The notes under the pieces were generated by a model. It was not told the origin of the DNA, searched no databases, and worked only from the letters and a program-made list of their open reading frames with translations. Positions 49,501 through 58,000 of a stretch of DNA of 64,000 nt are shown piece after piece. Location of the stretch: positions 97,501 through 161,500 of the forward strand of contig JAVYIG010001825.1 in the NCBI GenBank assembly GCA_035222895.1, in the 5' to 3' direction. Numbering within the stretch: the first letter of the stretch is position 1; each line of letters begins with the position of its first letter. The stretch is from Strongylocentrotus droebachiensis. Taxonomy: Eukaryota; Echinodermata; Echinoidea; Camarodonta; Strongylocentrotidae. Made by a program: the position numbers and the translations under genes.

Positions 49501-52500
49501 ATTGGCCTGGGCTTTATTTCGTCATTTCACTCTACAAGGTTAGCAGTTCAACATGAAAAGCGTGAATAATTATTGTGTGAACTCATCGGAAATAAGTCTT
49601 TTCGGAGTGTGCCCCTTCCCGCTAGCCGAATAGTTGATCTATCCCTGAGTCGACGCTCCAGCATTCACAAACTAGAACAATGACCGCTCATTCCTTCCTC
49701 CCTCCCTTCCTTCCTTCCTTCCTTCCTTCCTTCCTTTCTTCCTTCCTTCCTTCCTTCCTTCCTTCCTCCCTTCCTTCCTTCCTCTTTTCAATCTCAGTCG
49801 CGACTTCTTTCATGTACATCGAGGGTTCTGTTCCGAACATGAACAACAAGGCCACCATGTACTCCCAGGTTCACGATCTCCTGGGCGTGGACCACTGCTT
49901 GACCGCTGACCTCGTACTCACCGATGACAGCTATCAACAGATCCAGATTGAAGCCCTGGAGAAAGGCACCACCACGAGACACACCGTGGGAACGCTCTCT
50001 GGAGATTTGGGCAGTAGTTGGTTCCGTGGAAACTGGTCCCTCCCGGTGACGCTAACCACCAAGCCTTTTCAGGTCAGTTCACCCACTGGCGGATTTAGGG
50101 TGCACAATGAATCTGTGCCCCCCCCCCCCCCTATCCACCAGTTGAAACCCAAGTGGCATACCTTTCGTACACCAGTCAAAATATGTGCACTCTCACCCTT
50201 TTTCATTGTTTACAGAGAGTTAATCAAGCCCTGTATTTATTTTTTAAAAGAGTTGCGATCGATTCAAATCCCTCCCAAATCTTTTTAAGATGGGGCCCTG
50301 AAATAAAAGGGTACATATAAAATCAAAGTCACAATGACATTTATTCATGTGTTTGTTGTTGTTGTAGATGTTTTTGTTGATTGCTTGTTTGCTTTAGGAA
50401 TATTGTGCCCCCATATTGTACTAAATCTTGGATTCGAAAAACAAAAATCCGTTTCAGAAGTTGTAGAACATAAGCCTTAATCTTACGCATATTTCTACCA
50501 TACCTAAGTGCCATTTTTTTAATTGAAGTGAAAATGACTTTAGTTGCACTCCCTATCTCTCCAACAGAGTATCGGATTTAGGCAAGATTTGATAGGGAAC
50601 AGGATACAATTCCGCATATAATTGTGTTTTACGATGAAGTTGATGAGACGTACAACACCATTTTTTGAAACGTCCTGTTCTTTCTTTTCTTTGAAATACA
50701 ACAATGCTAAACAAAATATTCGCGGAGCTTGTGTCCCAATACATAAATTTGTTTAAATGCAATTAGATCTTCAATGTGAAACATTTACAACTGATCAATT
50801 TAAGCTCAGAAATCAAGCGAACGAATCGAAAAGAGGAAGTTTTAGCACTGAAAGTATAACCTTGATTCGCCATATTACCCTAAATCTAAATAAGGTTTTT
50901 CATGATCAAATAGATTTTTTAACTAAGTTTTCATCTAACTGTTGCAAACTTGATTCGCATTCATTATTCAATATCGGATGTTTTTTTTCTTTTTTTCTTA
51001 CAAATTTCAGTTTGTTTTTACGGCTACCGCGGGGATAGGCGGAATACTGGCTATCGACAATGTCATCGTCACGACACAACTGGAATCCTGCGCAAAATGT
51101 GAGGATTCGTATTGTTTGTTTCTTTGTTTGTTTATGTTGTTTATTTTCTTTTAAAATTGATACTTGTTTCAGCCTGCGACTTTCATTTCCATCCTTGAAC
51201 TTTTAACTATCTTGAGCTGTATGTCTTATCATTTAATCAATATTGGTAACAGTTTGATATCATAAAAACAAGGATGTAGACAGAAATGTTACTATAAAAT
51301 GATAATAGGCGTTTAATTGGGCGCTTATTTTCCACACCGGACGGAAGAGTAATTGACCGTGTCAAATGGTGAGAGAAAACTGTGAAAATACGTTGCTCAA
51401 ACTGCCACACTGTGGCTGTTTTTTTTTTAATTGTCTCTTTGGTAAATGCTTTAGGCGTAAACTCTGTCTCATTATGTGGCCACAGTGCACGTAGACCTCA
51501 AATTGTGTTTTTTTTTCTGTCCCTGTGGTAATGCTGTGGGCGTAAACTCTGTCTCATTATGTAGCCACTGTGTACATTGATCTCAATATTTGCCACAGTG
51601 TGTAAATGTGGGTGATCACATTATATCTATATTATTTGAACAGTCTGTTTTACTGAATCCCCTTCATGGTCAGATTAATATTGAAGTGTTCACTGTTTTT
51701 TTTTTCTGTAACCACAGTGTTTTACAATTTGCTATACCGTGGTGGTAGTCGTCATAATTGTATACACATAATAAAAACCATAGTTACGTTCCATTGTACC
51801 AAATTTTGTTCTCTGTTAAGCTGTGGTGTGTACACTCTATAATTTCCATGCACTGTGAAAAATTTGGGCAATATTTTTCGACCATTTGCCCAACGTTGTG
51901 CCAATAGTCTACCCAACCATCTATTGGGCAATATTTTGCCCAGTTGTATTGGTAAACGTAAGCACCCTACTTCACACGTGCATAATTGTTTCGTATTTTG
52001 ACCAAAATTTGGGCAAAGATATAACCTTTCAACTGCCCGACTACGGTAGCCCACTTGTTGGGAAAATTTTGACCAGCTGTTGGGCCATTGAGAAAAATAT
52101 TGCCCAATAGATGGTTAGGTTGACTATTGGCACAACGTTGGGCAAATGGTCGAAAAATATTGCCCAAATTTTTCACAGTGTGGATTACTGTGCGTTACAT
52201 TATGTTCCACAGTTTAGGAATAGTGTGGTAATTTATCTCTGCTGAAACGCATTCAAGCCCATTTCTTGCCCGTTGTTCTCTGTCTCCACTGTGACGTTTT
52301 ATGTACAACGTATTGCGCCATATTATTCTTTACCGATGCTTAGAGTTGGGGCCCCTCTAAAGTTTTGGGAGCCCCACAGCTTTGGTAGCAAAATTTCACT
52401 TAAATTATATCATAATGTGAAAGAGGATGTCATTTGAAACATATTTCTGCAAGAATTTTCACAAAAAATGTGTTTGAAGTCGAATATTGATGAAAGAATA

Positions 52501-53300
52501 CATACTTGAGGTTTTCTGGCGTTCAACGGAAAACCAAAAATATGTATTTTTTTATCGAATATTTGCAGAAGTAGGCTATGCCTTACGCGGGACTGCACTA
52601 CTTTTAGCTAACTTTTGCGCCCTCTATATAGCAAACAATGCCTAAGCGGTACCCGTTGGCCCCCCATGGTCCCCTTTTTCTTATTTTAATTGAGAGCTGA
52701 TTTGATGGGATAACCATCTGACAGTGACCACGCAGAGGGGTCTAATTCGGCCCTCCTGGTCGAACTAGTGCAGAAAGGCTTCAAATGACATTCTCTTTCC
52801 CATTATGAAACAACTTAGGTGAAAATTTGCCACTAAATTGGCGGCTCTCAACACTTTGAAGGGTGGCTTTAAGGTGCCTTGCGTTAACAATATAATGTTC
52901 TTCCTCTTTAAATGAACCAGACATACCACCCCCGACCAAACCTCCAACCACCACGCTCTCTTCGACCACGGCAGCGCAACCCACGACTGCCACGACCGGG
53001 CCAACGATGACGACCAACACCACTCCCCCGCAAGGCGTACCACAACCCGGCAACTCCAAACTCGGCATCATCGTTGGAGTCACCGTCGCCGTCATCGCCG
53101 TTATCGCCGTCGTCGTGATCGTCCTCGTTTGCAAGTTCCGCTCCGGGGCGGCAATGCCGTTCGGAATCAGCTACAAGAACGAGCGGCTTGATGAGATACC
53201 CTTCTCTGGGGTGACACCAAGGGGTGTGGCAGGGGCTCATAATGACCCCACCGGAAACTTCAACAACCCCGTCGAAGCAAACGGATCGAGTAAAGCTTAA
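22176..53300 (+). CDS. Six-MAM-domain type I membrane protein, paralog B (complete by prediction)
   Basis: Twenty exons: 22176-22218, 23457-23618, 26325-26463, 27745-27871, 28432-28525, 29411-29548, 30841-31115, 32224-32314, 33554-33718, 34860-35125, 35884-35974, 36611-36811, 37179-37453, 38446-38539, 39780-39959, 48304-48578, 49055-49274, 49798-50072, 51011-51098, 52921-53300. Exon lengths sum to 3579 bases (1192 residues) with every phase compatible. Order: signal peptide, MAM1-MAM6, Thr/Pro-rich mucin-like stalk, transmembrane helix, ~55-residue tail. Exon structure matches paralog A one for one, showing tandem duplication of a whole gene. Extracellular adhesion or ligand binding is inferred from the MAM family. 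Oddities: MAM2 has lost its second cysteine, and the intron before the MAM5 middle exon is expanded to 8.3 kb by an insertion-like segment flanked by copies of that exon's start. Confidence 0.9.
22755..23140 (+). repeat. Degenerate short tandem repeat, GTGATTAGAAACACGAC-like
   Basis: About a dozen and a half diverged units of roughly 20 bases in the first intron of paralog B. Confidence 0.55.
23457..23618 (+). CDS. Paralog B exon: MAM1, N-terminal segment
   Basis: Phase 1 to 1. [42 protein letters not shown]. Acceptor ATTAAAG has a weak pyrimidine tract; it is chosen because it gives phase 1. The left boundary is less sure than the rest. Confidence 0.85.
23619..26013. other. Intron of paralog B, nothing coding
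   Basis: AT-rich; a CT tract at 25107-25140. No exon or recognised element before the MITE at 26014. Confidence 0.5.
26014..26142. mobile_element. Foldback MITE, family 2 (CCCCGTCTTATAAAGAGTT)
   Basis: Left ACCCCGTCTTATAAAGAGTT, right AACTCTTTATAACACGGGG; contains AATCGCA/TGCGATTGATT motifs. Other copies at 29578-29708, 29711-29841 and 50228-50298. Confidence 0.75.
26325..26463 (+). CDS. Paralog B exon: MAM1, middle segment part 1
   Basis: Phase 1 to 2. [20 protein letters not shown], core [17 protein letters not shown]. Same split point as in paralog A. Confidence 0.88.
26464..27744. other. Intron of paralog B splitting the MAM1 middle segment
   Basis: AT-rich with a C tract near 27170. 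No element recognised. Confidence 0.5.
27745..27871 (+). CDS. Paralog B exon: MAM1, middle segment part 2
   Basis: Phase 2 to 0. [32 protein letters not shown], donor GTAAGC. Confidence 0.87.
28432..28525 (+). CDS. Paralog B exon: MAM1, C-terminal segment
   Basis: Phase 0 to 1. [20 protein letters not shown], closing Cys in GACPL. Confidence 0.9.
28852..28994. mobile_element. Foldback MITE, family 1, copy 3
   Basis: Nearly perfect palindrome, TAGGGACTTTTAGATTCTGC to its complement; the least decayed copy of the three. Confidence 0.82.
29411..29548 (+). CDS. Paralog B exon: MAM2, N-terminal segment (missing a conserved Cys)
   Basis: Phase 1 to 1. [40 protein letters not shown]. The second N-terminal cysteine, present in the A copy (ESGECGF), is glycine (GGT). 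The end is two residues shorter than in A, and the donor GTACGA is weak. Confidence 0.88.
29578..29708. mobile_element. Foldback MITE, family 2, second copy
   Basis: GCCCCGTCTTACAAAGAGTT to AGCTCTTTGTAACACAGG; inverted in orientation to the 26014 copy. Confidence 0.75.
29711..29841. mobile_element. Foldback MITE, family 2, third copy, adjacent
   Basis: Starts two bases after the previous copy; internal GCGATTGATT motifs and right end TTTATGAGACGGGGCCCC. Confidence 0.65.
30030..30790 (+). repeat. Degenerate minisatellite, about 40-50 base period
   Basis: Units like CCACATTAGCCAATCAGGTA followed by AGGCGTTTCTG recur at 30030-30360 and resume at 30700-30790 after the GC-rich insertion. Confidence 0.6.
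30369..30682. mobile_element. GC-rich foldback element inserted in a minisatellite
   Basis: Ends GCTATGGTCACA and TGTGACCATAGC; interior of GCTCGGCGGC and complement motifs. It is much more GC-rich than its surroundings, and minisatellite units lie on both sides. Confidence 0.7.
30841..31115 (+). CDS. Paralog B exon: MAM2, middle segment
   Basis: Phase 1 to 0, 275 bases. [20 protein letters not shown], core [28 protein letters not shown]. Very close to MAM2 of paralog A, including TPEDF before the donor. Confidence 0.92.
31383..31655 (-). mobile_element. tRNA-derived SINE, minus strand
   Basis: Its complement carries the tRNA-like head (GATCATAAGGTCCGCGGTTT) and the body GTCCTTTGGCAAGACATTAA, ending in a CGCTATACAAGAACC tail, as at 44105-44350. 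Confidence 0.75.
32224..32314 (+). CDS. Paralog B exon: MAM2, C-terminal segment
   Basis: Phase 0 to 1. [19 protein letters not shown], then IMSYGCSGH. Acceptor TCTTTCAG, donor GTAAGT. Confidence 0.9.
32315..33553. other. Intron of paralog B
   Basis: AT-rich; the right third (33300-33520) is T/C-rich. No exon or element recognised. Confidence 0.5.
33554..33718 (+). CDS. Paralog B exon: MAM3, N-terminal segment
   Basis: Phase 1 to 1. [46 protein letters not shown]. Confidence 0.91.
34110..34645 (+). repeat. GAT trinucleotide tract in the matching intron of paralog B
   Basis: Impure GAT/GAC/GCT repeats in the intron after the MAM3 N-terminal exon, the same intron as the 9180-9595 tract. A pure AT run lies at about 33858-33898. 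Confidence 0.9.
34860..35125 (+). CDS. Paralog B exon: MAM3, middle segment
   Basis: Phase 1 to 0, 266 bases. [20 protein letters not shown], core [29 protein letters not shown]. The VETL and YWHRQTF runs match MAM3 of A. Confidence 0.91.
35884..35974 (+). CDS. Paralog B exon: MAM3, C-terminal segment
   Basis: Phase 0 to 1. [30 protein letters not shown]. Acceptor CTTCCCAG. Confidence 0.91.
36125..36476 (+). mobile_element. tRNA-derived SINE, plus strand
   Basis: A-box-like TGGTCGAGTGG and B-box GGTTCAAGTCC, body CACTAATGTCCTTTGGCAAG, and a TATTATTATT tail. Confidence 0.78.
36611..36811 (+). CDS. Paralog B exon: linker and MAM4, N-terminal segment
   Basis: Phase 1 to 1. Linker [16 protein letters not shown], then [16 protein letters not shown] and [11 protein letters not shown]. 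The acceptor abuts a pure C tract. Confidence 0.9.
37179..37453 (+). CDS. Paralog B exon: MAM4, middle segment
   Basis: Phase 1 to 0, 275 bases. [42 protein letters not shown]. Same divergent MAM4 subtype as in A. Confidence 0.91.
37454..38445. other. Intron of paralog B
   Basis: A short ATC repeat at about 37725-37785; otherwise unremarkable. Confidence 0.5.
38446..38539 (+). CDS. Paralog B exon: MAM4, C-terminal segment
   Basis: Phase 0 to 1. [27 protein letters not shown]. An extra cysteine (GICG) stands where A has GNVG. Confidence 0.88.
38785..39120 (+). repeat. Interstitial telomere-like TTAGGG repeat
   Basis: GGTTAGGGTTAAGCTTAGGG and variants fill about 330 bases of the intron before the MAM5 N-terminal exon of B. 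TTAGGG is the telomere unit of deuterostomes; here it alternates with TTAAGC and TTATAATT variants. Confidence 0.85.
39780..39959 (+). CDS. Paralog B exon: MAM5, N-terminal segment
   Basis: Phase 1 to 1. Linker [39 protein letters not shown]. The next true exon is 8.3 kb away at 48304. Confidence 0.9.
40031..40208. mobile_element. Foldback element, TACAGTCAAACCTG ends
   Basis: TACAGTCAAACCTG at the left and its exact complement at the right, with TA at both edges, as in mariner-type MITEs. Confidence 0.72.
40200..40710 (+). repeat. GTA/GTG trinucleotide repeats
   Basis: GTA/GTG repeats on both sides of the left 43-bp repeat (40216-40380, 40470-40506, 40612-40705). Confidence 0.9.
40569..40611 (+). 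repeat. 43-bp direct repeat, left copy (decoy MAM5 exon start)
   Basis: Identical over 43 bases to 48286-48328. It contains the splice acceptor (AG at 40585-40586) and the first 25 bases of the MAM5 middle exon (GHYVYIEAS), then breaks into a GTA/TAG repeat, giving an in-frame TAG at once. Confidence 0.9.
41016..41047 (+). repeat. 32-bp inverted repeat, left arm
   Basis: Perfect reverse complement of 45826-45857. Confidence 0.9.
42428..46636 (-). CDS. Nested minus-strand gene of unknown function (three candidate exons)
   Basis: Three candidate exons: 46494-46636, 42785-42872 and 42428-42538. The first (acceptor GTCTTTTCAG, donor GGTAACC) reads [20 protein letters not shown] and on through [11 protein letters not shown], phase 0 to 2. 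The second (acceptor CCAATTGCAG, donor GTAAGT) reads [28 protein letters not shown], phase 2 to 0. The third (acceptor CTACTAG) reads [36 protein letters not shown], stop. Phases fit at both joins. The last two exons look like a small beta-barrel (Tudor/SH3-like: DYVAIYFD ... V-KVKFM-R), but I do not recognise the protein. It lies inside the segment inserted in paralog B; it may be a transposon-borne or captured gene fragment. Confidence 0.4.
44105..44350 (+). mobile_element. tRNA-derived SINE, 5' truncated
   Basis: B-box AGTTCGAGTCC, CACTAATGTCCTTTGGCAAG and an ATTATTATT tail. It lies in the large intron of the nested minus-strand gene. Confidence 0.72.
45826..45857 (-). repeat. 32-bp inverted repeat, right arm
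   Basis: Perfect reverse complement of 41016-41047. Confidence 0.9.
46865..46920. promoter_or_regulatory. CCAAT/CRE promoter-like cluster
   Basis: Within 45 bases: GACGTCAC (46866-46873), CCAAT (46885-46889), E-box CAGCTG (46891-46896) and a full CRE TGACGTCA (46900-46907), then a GCGGCGG block. It sits about 230 bases upstream of the first candidate minus-strand exon (46636). On the + side a GTAAGT donor occurs at 47041. It may act bidirectionally. Confidence 0.4.
47102..47343 (+). other. Possible plus-strand exon beside the CCAAT/CRE cluster
   Basis: An open frame after a TTTCTTAG acceptor-like site reads [20 protein letters not shown] and continues [13 protein letters not shown] to a TAA. 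Its GC content exceeds the flanks. The intron to the GTAAGT at 47041 would be only about 61 bases. No family recognised; it may be chance. Confidence 0.15.
48286..48328 (+). repeat. 43-bp direct repeat, right copy (true exon start)
   Basis: Right partner of 40569-40611. It runs on into the intact exon and is preceded by a GT microsatellite (about 48210-48250). Confidence 0.9.
48304..48578 (+). CDS. Paralog B exon: MAM5, middle segment
   Basis: Phase 1 to 0, 275 bases. [53 protein letters not shown]. The acceptor region and first 25 bases also occur at 40569-40611, where the frame runs straight into a stop. Confidence 0.92.
48800..48897 (-). mobile_element. SINE body fragment, minus strand
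   Basis: The complement of CACCTGGGTAGAGAGTGGCA matches the SINE body; no tRNA head. Confidence 0.55.
49055..49274 (+). CDS. Paralog B exon: MAM5 C-terminal plus MAM6 N-terminal segment
   Basis: Phase 0 to 1, 220 bases. [19 protein letters not shown] runs into [16 protein letters not shown] without an intron, the same fusion as in A. Confidence 0.9.
49694..49782 (+). repeat. TTCC microsatellite
   Basis: Tetranucleotide run ending about 15 bases before the MAM6 middle exon of B. Confidence 0.9.
49798..50072 (+). CDS. Paralog B exon: MAM6, middle segment
   Basis: Phase 1 to 0, 275 bases. [52 protein letters not shown]. Preceded by a TTCC microsatellite that doubles as pyrimidine tract. Confidence 0.91.
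50228..50298. mobile_element. Foldback MITE, family 2, partial copy
   Basis: GAGTTGCGATCGATTCAAAT and TTAAGATGGGGCCC are recognisable; the rest is lost. Confidence 0.5.
51011..51098 (+). CDS. Paralog B exon: MAM6, C-terminal segment
   Basis: Phase 0 to 1. [27 protein letters not shown]. Shares the AIDN variant with A. Donor GTGAGG. Confidence 0.88.
51851..52180. mobile_element. Long-arm foldback element, CACTGTGAAAAATTTGGGCA ends
   Basis: 330 bases with terminal arms of roughly 85 bases that are near-perfect complements and repeat TTGCCCAA motifs. Upstream (51441-51580) a block containing GCGTAAACTCTGTCTCATTA is tandemly duplicated. Confidence 0.8.
52589..52762 (+). repeat. Dispersed repeat shared with 61535-61697 (inverted)
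   Basis: Contains GCGCCCTCTATATAGCAAA and GAGAGCTGATTTGATGGGAT; the reverse complement occurs at 61535-61697. It ends about 160 bases before the last exon of paralog B. Confidence 0.7.
52921..53300 (+). CDS. Paralog B last exon: mucin-like stalk, transmembrane helix, tail
   Basis: Phase 1 to stop TAA at 53298. A Thr/Pro-rich stretch ([20 protein letters not shown] and on) is a likely O-glycosylated stalk. The helix is [20 protein letters not shown] plus VLV; CKFR follows. The tail carries [18 protein letters not shown], matching the A motif. GC-rich codon use contrasts with the AT-rich flanks. Confidence 0.91.
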
Positions 53301-54700
53301 AGGTACTTAGTAACATTGTGATGGTTGATTTCACAAATCTGGTGAATCAGGATGCAAAACACGTAAAATTATGTTTGTATGTATGGATTATCCAACTACG
53401 ATGCCCCAAATCCGAAATTAATTCACGCAATATGAAGATTTTAGAGGGTTAGTTTAGTTCTGGTAAAGGCCGATTAAAAATAATTTGTGAGTTTTCTCAT
53501 CCTTTGTTCATTAGTGTAGAAAAAAGTCACAATAGTAATGTCCCCTGCAAAAGGACTGATCTTCAATTGCCTTCATATTCAAATTGTGTGGTTGAAATGT
53601 TTGGACCAAACAGTCATGCCACATGTATGTGAAGTCCCATAATACATACCCATTTCGATGTGCCATGCATATGCTTTTCATTACGATTTTTTTCCCAAAA
53701 AAATTAAATCTAGTTTGATGTGTTGAATAATATCTATATTAGCCTACGTGCATCCTCTTATACTTTGATTAACAGTTGTACAGTGTCGGGACACAATTCG
53801 ATGTCAGCATAATCATTGTATTCTTTTACTTCTTTTTATGTACCTAATATGGCTAGACTGGGAAGTTACACGACCCCTTAAAACTCTGCTGTCAAAAACA
53901 TGTATTTTCGAAAAGCATGTGTCCCAGCTGCTAGTGGTTCCTTTTATTATATTTCTTTGGTCAATGATAGATATCTTGTATAATACGACTGATTCAGTAA
54001 AAATTGTGAATACATAATGATCTCATGTATGTCATATATGATTTTTTTTTTCCAAACTGGCGCTTCAGATAATATAGAGTTTAATAATATATGACAACTC
54101 AGAAAATGGCTTCAAGTTAAGAAATTTCAAAGGCATAGAGGGACAGACTTATAAAGGAGAGAACAGAATCGTGAAGTCGATTTAGCCGTGAAATGTTATA
54201 GCACTATATATCGTGTTTCTAACATCAAAACATATCGTGTATGTATCTTTTTAGCAAGACTGTTTAGCGATGTCATTTCAACATCCTTTTTGCTAGCCAT
54301 GCTAACGTCAATAAATACTTCATATAAGTTATCCCAGGCATGTATACGTAGTACATACATTTCATTTGGACTAGAAAAGTATATTATATCCTGTAAAGTG
54401 TGCCTACGCAGATTGTGCAAAGACCTTTTAATTATCAATTTGAATTCTTCATCAAGATGTTATTTTATCCACGTTAGTCTTTGTTTCACATACCATGAGA
54501 TGAACTTGAAGTTTACAGCATTTTACCTTTAAAGTTGTCATATATAGTAATTGATTATAATAAAGATTTATGACATACTACCAAAGTGAAATGTATGTAA
54601 ATCTCGATACATTAATTATGTTAATTGTTTCTACGTAACTGTACATTTATTTCATCACGCAAAAAAAAAACGTTATCGTATTTATCAGGATAATTTGCTT
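53301..54700 (+). other. 3' UTR and flank of paralog B
   Basis: AT-rich, several short open frames of no coding character, candidate poly(A) signal at 54559. Confidence 0.45.
54559..54564 (+). terminator. Candidate poly(A) signal of paralog B
   Basis: AATAAA about 1.26 kb after the stop codon. Position is plausible; no downstream element was verified. Confidence 0.3.
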
Positions 54701-54784
54701 ATTATGTTGTTTCACTTCAGATGACAAGTGCGCCATCTTTGTTCAACCGGTATTTCTTTTCTTGTTCACCCTTTCTTTTGCTTT

Positions 54785-55065
54785 CTCTCTCTCTCTCTCT
54801 CTCTTACACACACACACACTCACGCTCACTTCCACTCTCTCACTCTCTTCTCACTTTCTCTCTCTCTCTCTCTCTCTCACTATCCGTCCCTCTTACACAA
54901 GATCTCAGTTTTGTCTGTCTTTCTCTACCCTCCCCCTCTCTCTCTCTTTATACCCCCCCCCCCCCCCACACACACACACATACACCCACACACATACACA
55001 TCTCTCTCCTCCCTCTCTCCCTCTCCTCCCCCCCCCTCCCCTCTGTCTCTCTCTTACTGATCTTG
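54785..55065 (+). repeat. CT and CA microsatellites downstream of paralog B
   Basis: CT, CA and C-homopolymer runs beyond the candidate poly(A) site. Confidence 0.9.
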
Positions 55066-55089
55066 TTCATATCATAACATTTGTTCAAT

Positions 55090-58000
55090 GATTATCATAT
55101 GCGTGTATATATACAAATAACAAAATAAAACTACATACCCCATGAAGAATTTGATATCGAATGTGTACTTTTTTAATAGACCTTCTAATAATATCAAACT
55201 TATAACATTTCTGGATAGATGCACACACAATAAGACGTGATTCTGGACTTGTATATTTACACCATTCGTATAAGAATTCTAAAAACGTTCAGTGCTGTAA
55301 AAGTGTCTACTCACATGTATGTACATTAAAAGAGCAAGTATCCTTCCCTACACTTACAATTTTATACAGAATTACGCAAACAGCATTACATTGTGATCTC
55401 GATAATTCTACAGTTTTTTGAAAAAAAGAGTTAATACAAACAAAAAGAGTTATCGTGAGTAATGAAGACGGAAAAAAAACCTGATGATTTTTTAGTTTGC
55501 TATGCATACTGGTTGAAGAAATACATAGAAAATAAAAATGAACAAATTGCATTTTTCTCAGCCAAAATCTTATAAAAACGTGCATAAATATGGAAGAGGT
55601 ACTCTTTATCACAGCAATTAATTTTAAAAACCTAATTTATCAAAGATAATTTAATTAAAAGCATCTGGCTAATAGTAAAAAATAATCCATCAGAAAATTG
55701 TCCTTAAAATACTTTGGTTTCCATGGAGAAAGCTTCAAATCAAACAGCAAATTTGTATCAAAATGTATTTTACTCAAATGAAATTGATATAGCTCTTCAT
55801 AAACATCTAATGTAATAATTATGGTAATCAAAAGTTATCAAACGTTAAGTGACAATTAAAGTCTTATTCTTGGGATTAGATGGAAATACATTGCATCATA
55901 AAGGAAATGTTAAAGGCAATTCCCCATTAGCACACCTGATTGCAATGTCTTCATGGATACAAAATAGACAGACTTGTTGCATCCCCACATATGTATTTAT
56001 GAGAATGCTGTAAGTGGAAAAAAAATAATCATGGCACTTTAACTTTGAAATACACCTGTAGTATAAGTGTATCCCTCAGCAGCTTGAAATCGAATGGATA
56101 TCAACTACTGTATATATCATAAATCTCAATGTCAATTTCAATTATCTCATTTTAATACTATCTCAATATAAATATATCAACTGTTTTCATAATGGGCACC
56201 GCACAACAAAAGGTATACATAATAGGGTTGATGGTTCTTTTTCACATCGATATAGAATATCATATATCTAACATTTATACTAAATTATGTATTTAACAAA
56301 TATTACATCAACTTCTTCTATCTCATTCAGAAAAAAAGTAAATTGACAGGTAAAGGGCCAGCTTTTAATTTATGAAACAGTTCCTTTTGAGCCGAAATGA
56401 CGTTAAGTTACATGTACTTTAACACAAAGCTAACTCCCTTTTGGCTCTGAACAGTCAAAATTAAATATGATGGGGAATAAATAATACCATACCATACTCA
56501 TAATACTCTCTATAAAGTAATGAGCATTATAATACTCTCATTAAAATAAGTATTATTCTTCCTACGCTTGACATGAATTCAACCCAGCCAAGGTTAACGC
56601 CAGTAAATAAATCAATATCGCTTTTAGAAACAAAGGAGCTTATAAATACACAACGCTACTCATATAATACTGACTGCATAGTGCCTGTTCTAAATATAGT
56701 CTTTTGAATAAGAAATATAGCATCAAGAATAAAGGAGTGCCATTTGTACACAGCTATATTAACATGGCAGATATCAATACACTAATATACATAGATTTCA
56801 GAAAAGCATTGTGACCTTTCTGGCTAAATTTGGTTAAATAAATACGTGACACTGATGAAAATACGCCACAATAATTCCTTTATTATGTTCGTTACAACAT
56901 CACACCAATTTGTTTAATCAAGCTGAAACTGATTTGATTTGATTTTTTTACGGTTTGGTTTTGATGCAAATTCTTGAAGGTATTACAGAGTGTTGGTAAA
57001 GTTCAGAAGGTGAATGATTGAACTTCCTCAATTTTTTGATTTTGTGGATACACAATCCCTACAAAAATCTTCTCTAATTTCTAGGATTTATTGATCAAAT
57101 CATTGATTAGCATTATTTTTTAGCTTCAAATACAAGCTTCCAGTTATGTTCGTAAATATCAAATTTTCACAAAAAAGACATTTCATTTTTTTCCCTTTAA
57201 ATTCCAAAAACTATTTCAAAACATCCAAAATATATATATCCCAGATAGATGTATAGTACTGACACCTGATCAGAATTCAACTGAAATGTGTTTCATGATA
57301 TAGATAAAGAGTGATACTTGTTTCATAATACTTCTTATATACTCCTCATATAATACCTTAAAGATGAAATTTTGGTCAGAATAAGCCTGTGGTGTAATTT
57401 GACTAAATTTGCATAAAGGTAATACTTTATTTAATTTTATTTTTAATGAATAAACTCTATAGATAGAAACACAGGTGCAGTGCATTTAAGCATCCCAGCA
57501 GCATATAAAAACTAATACAAGACTCTTTTACCTTTAAGTAGCCATCGGAATATACAAAGGAAATATAACAATATCCTATATATATATATATACATGATAT
57601 ACCAATACATTATCTCAGAGCAGTGGCATAATACGGTTTTGAAATGAAGGGGGGTGGGGCTTTTAATGTCATACTTCCCCTGGAATGACAATTACTGACC
57701 AAAAAATATTGGGCACATTCCCCTTGCGCGCCCCCCCCCCCCCCCCCCCCATCCAACTCCCCCTAATCCACAAATGACTCAGAAGTGATATACACAGCAA
57801 GTATAAATATAGACCAAGATTATTTCATACCGTATGCGCTTCATAAAAAAGACATTTAAAACAAATCTAAACCAGTAACTACCGTTAACAGATGTATATA
57901 ACTTCCAAGAAATACAGGGTTATATGAAACTCAAACATCTCATTGTACATTTTGTTTGCTTTAAGCAATTCTTTCAATGGAAAGGGTAAACATTTTTAAG

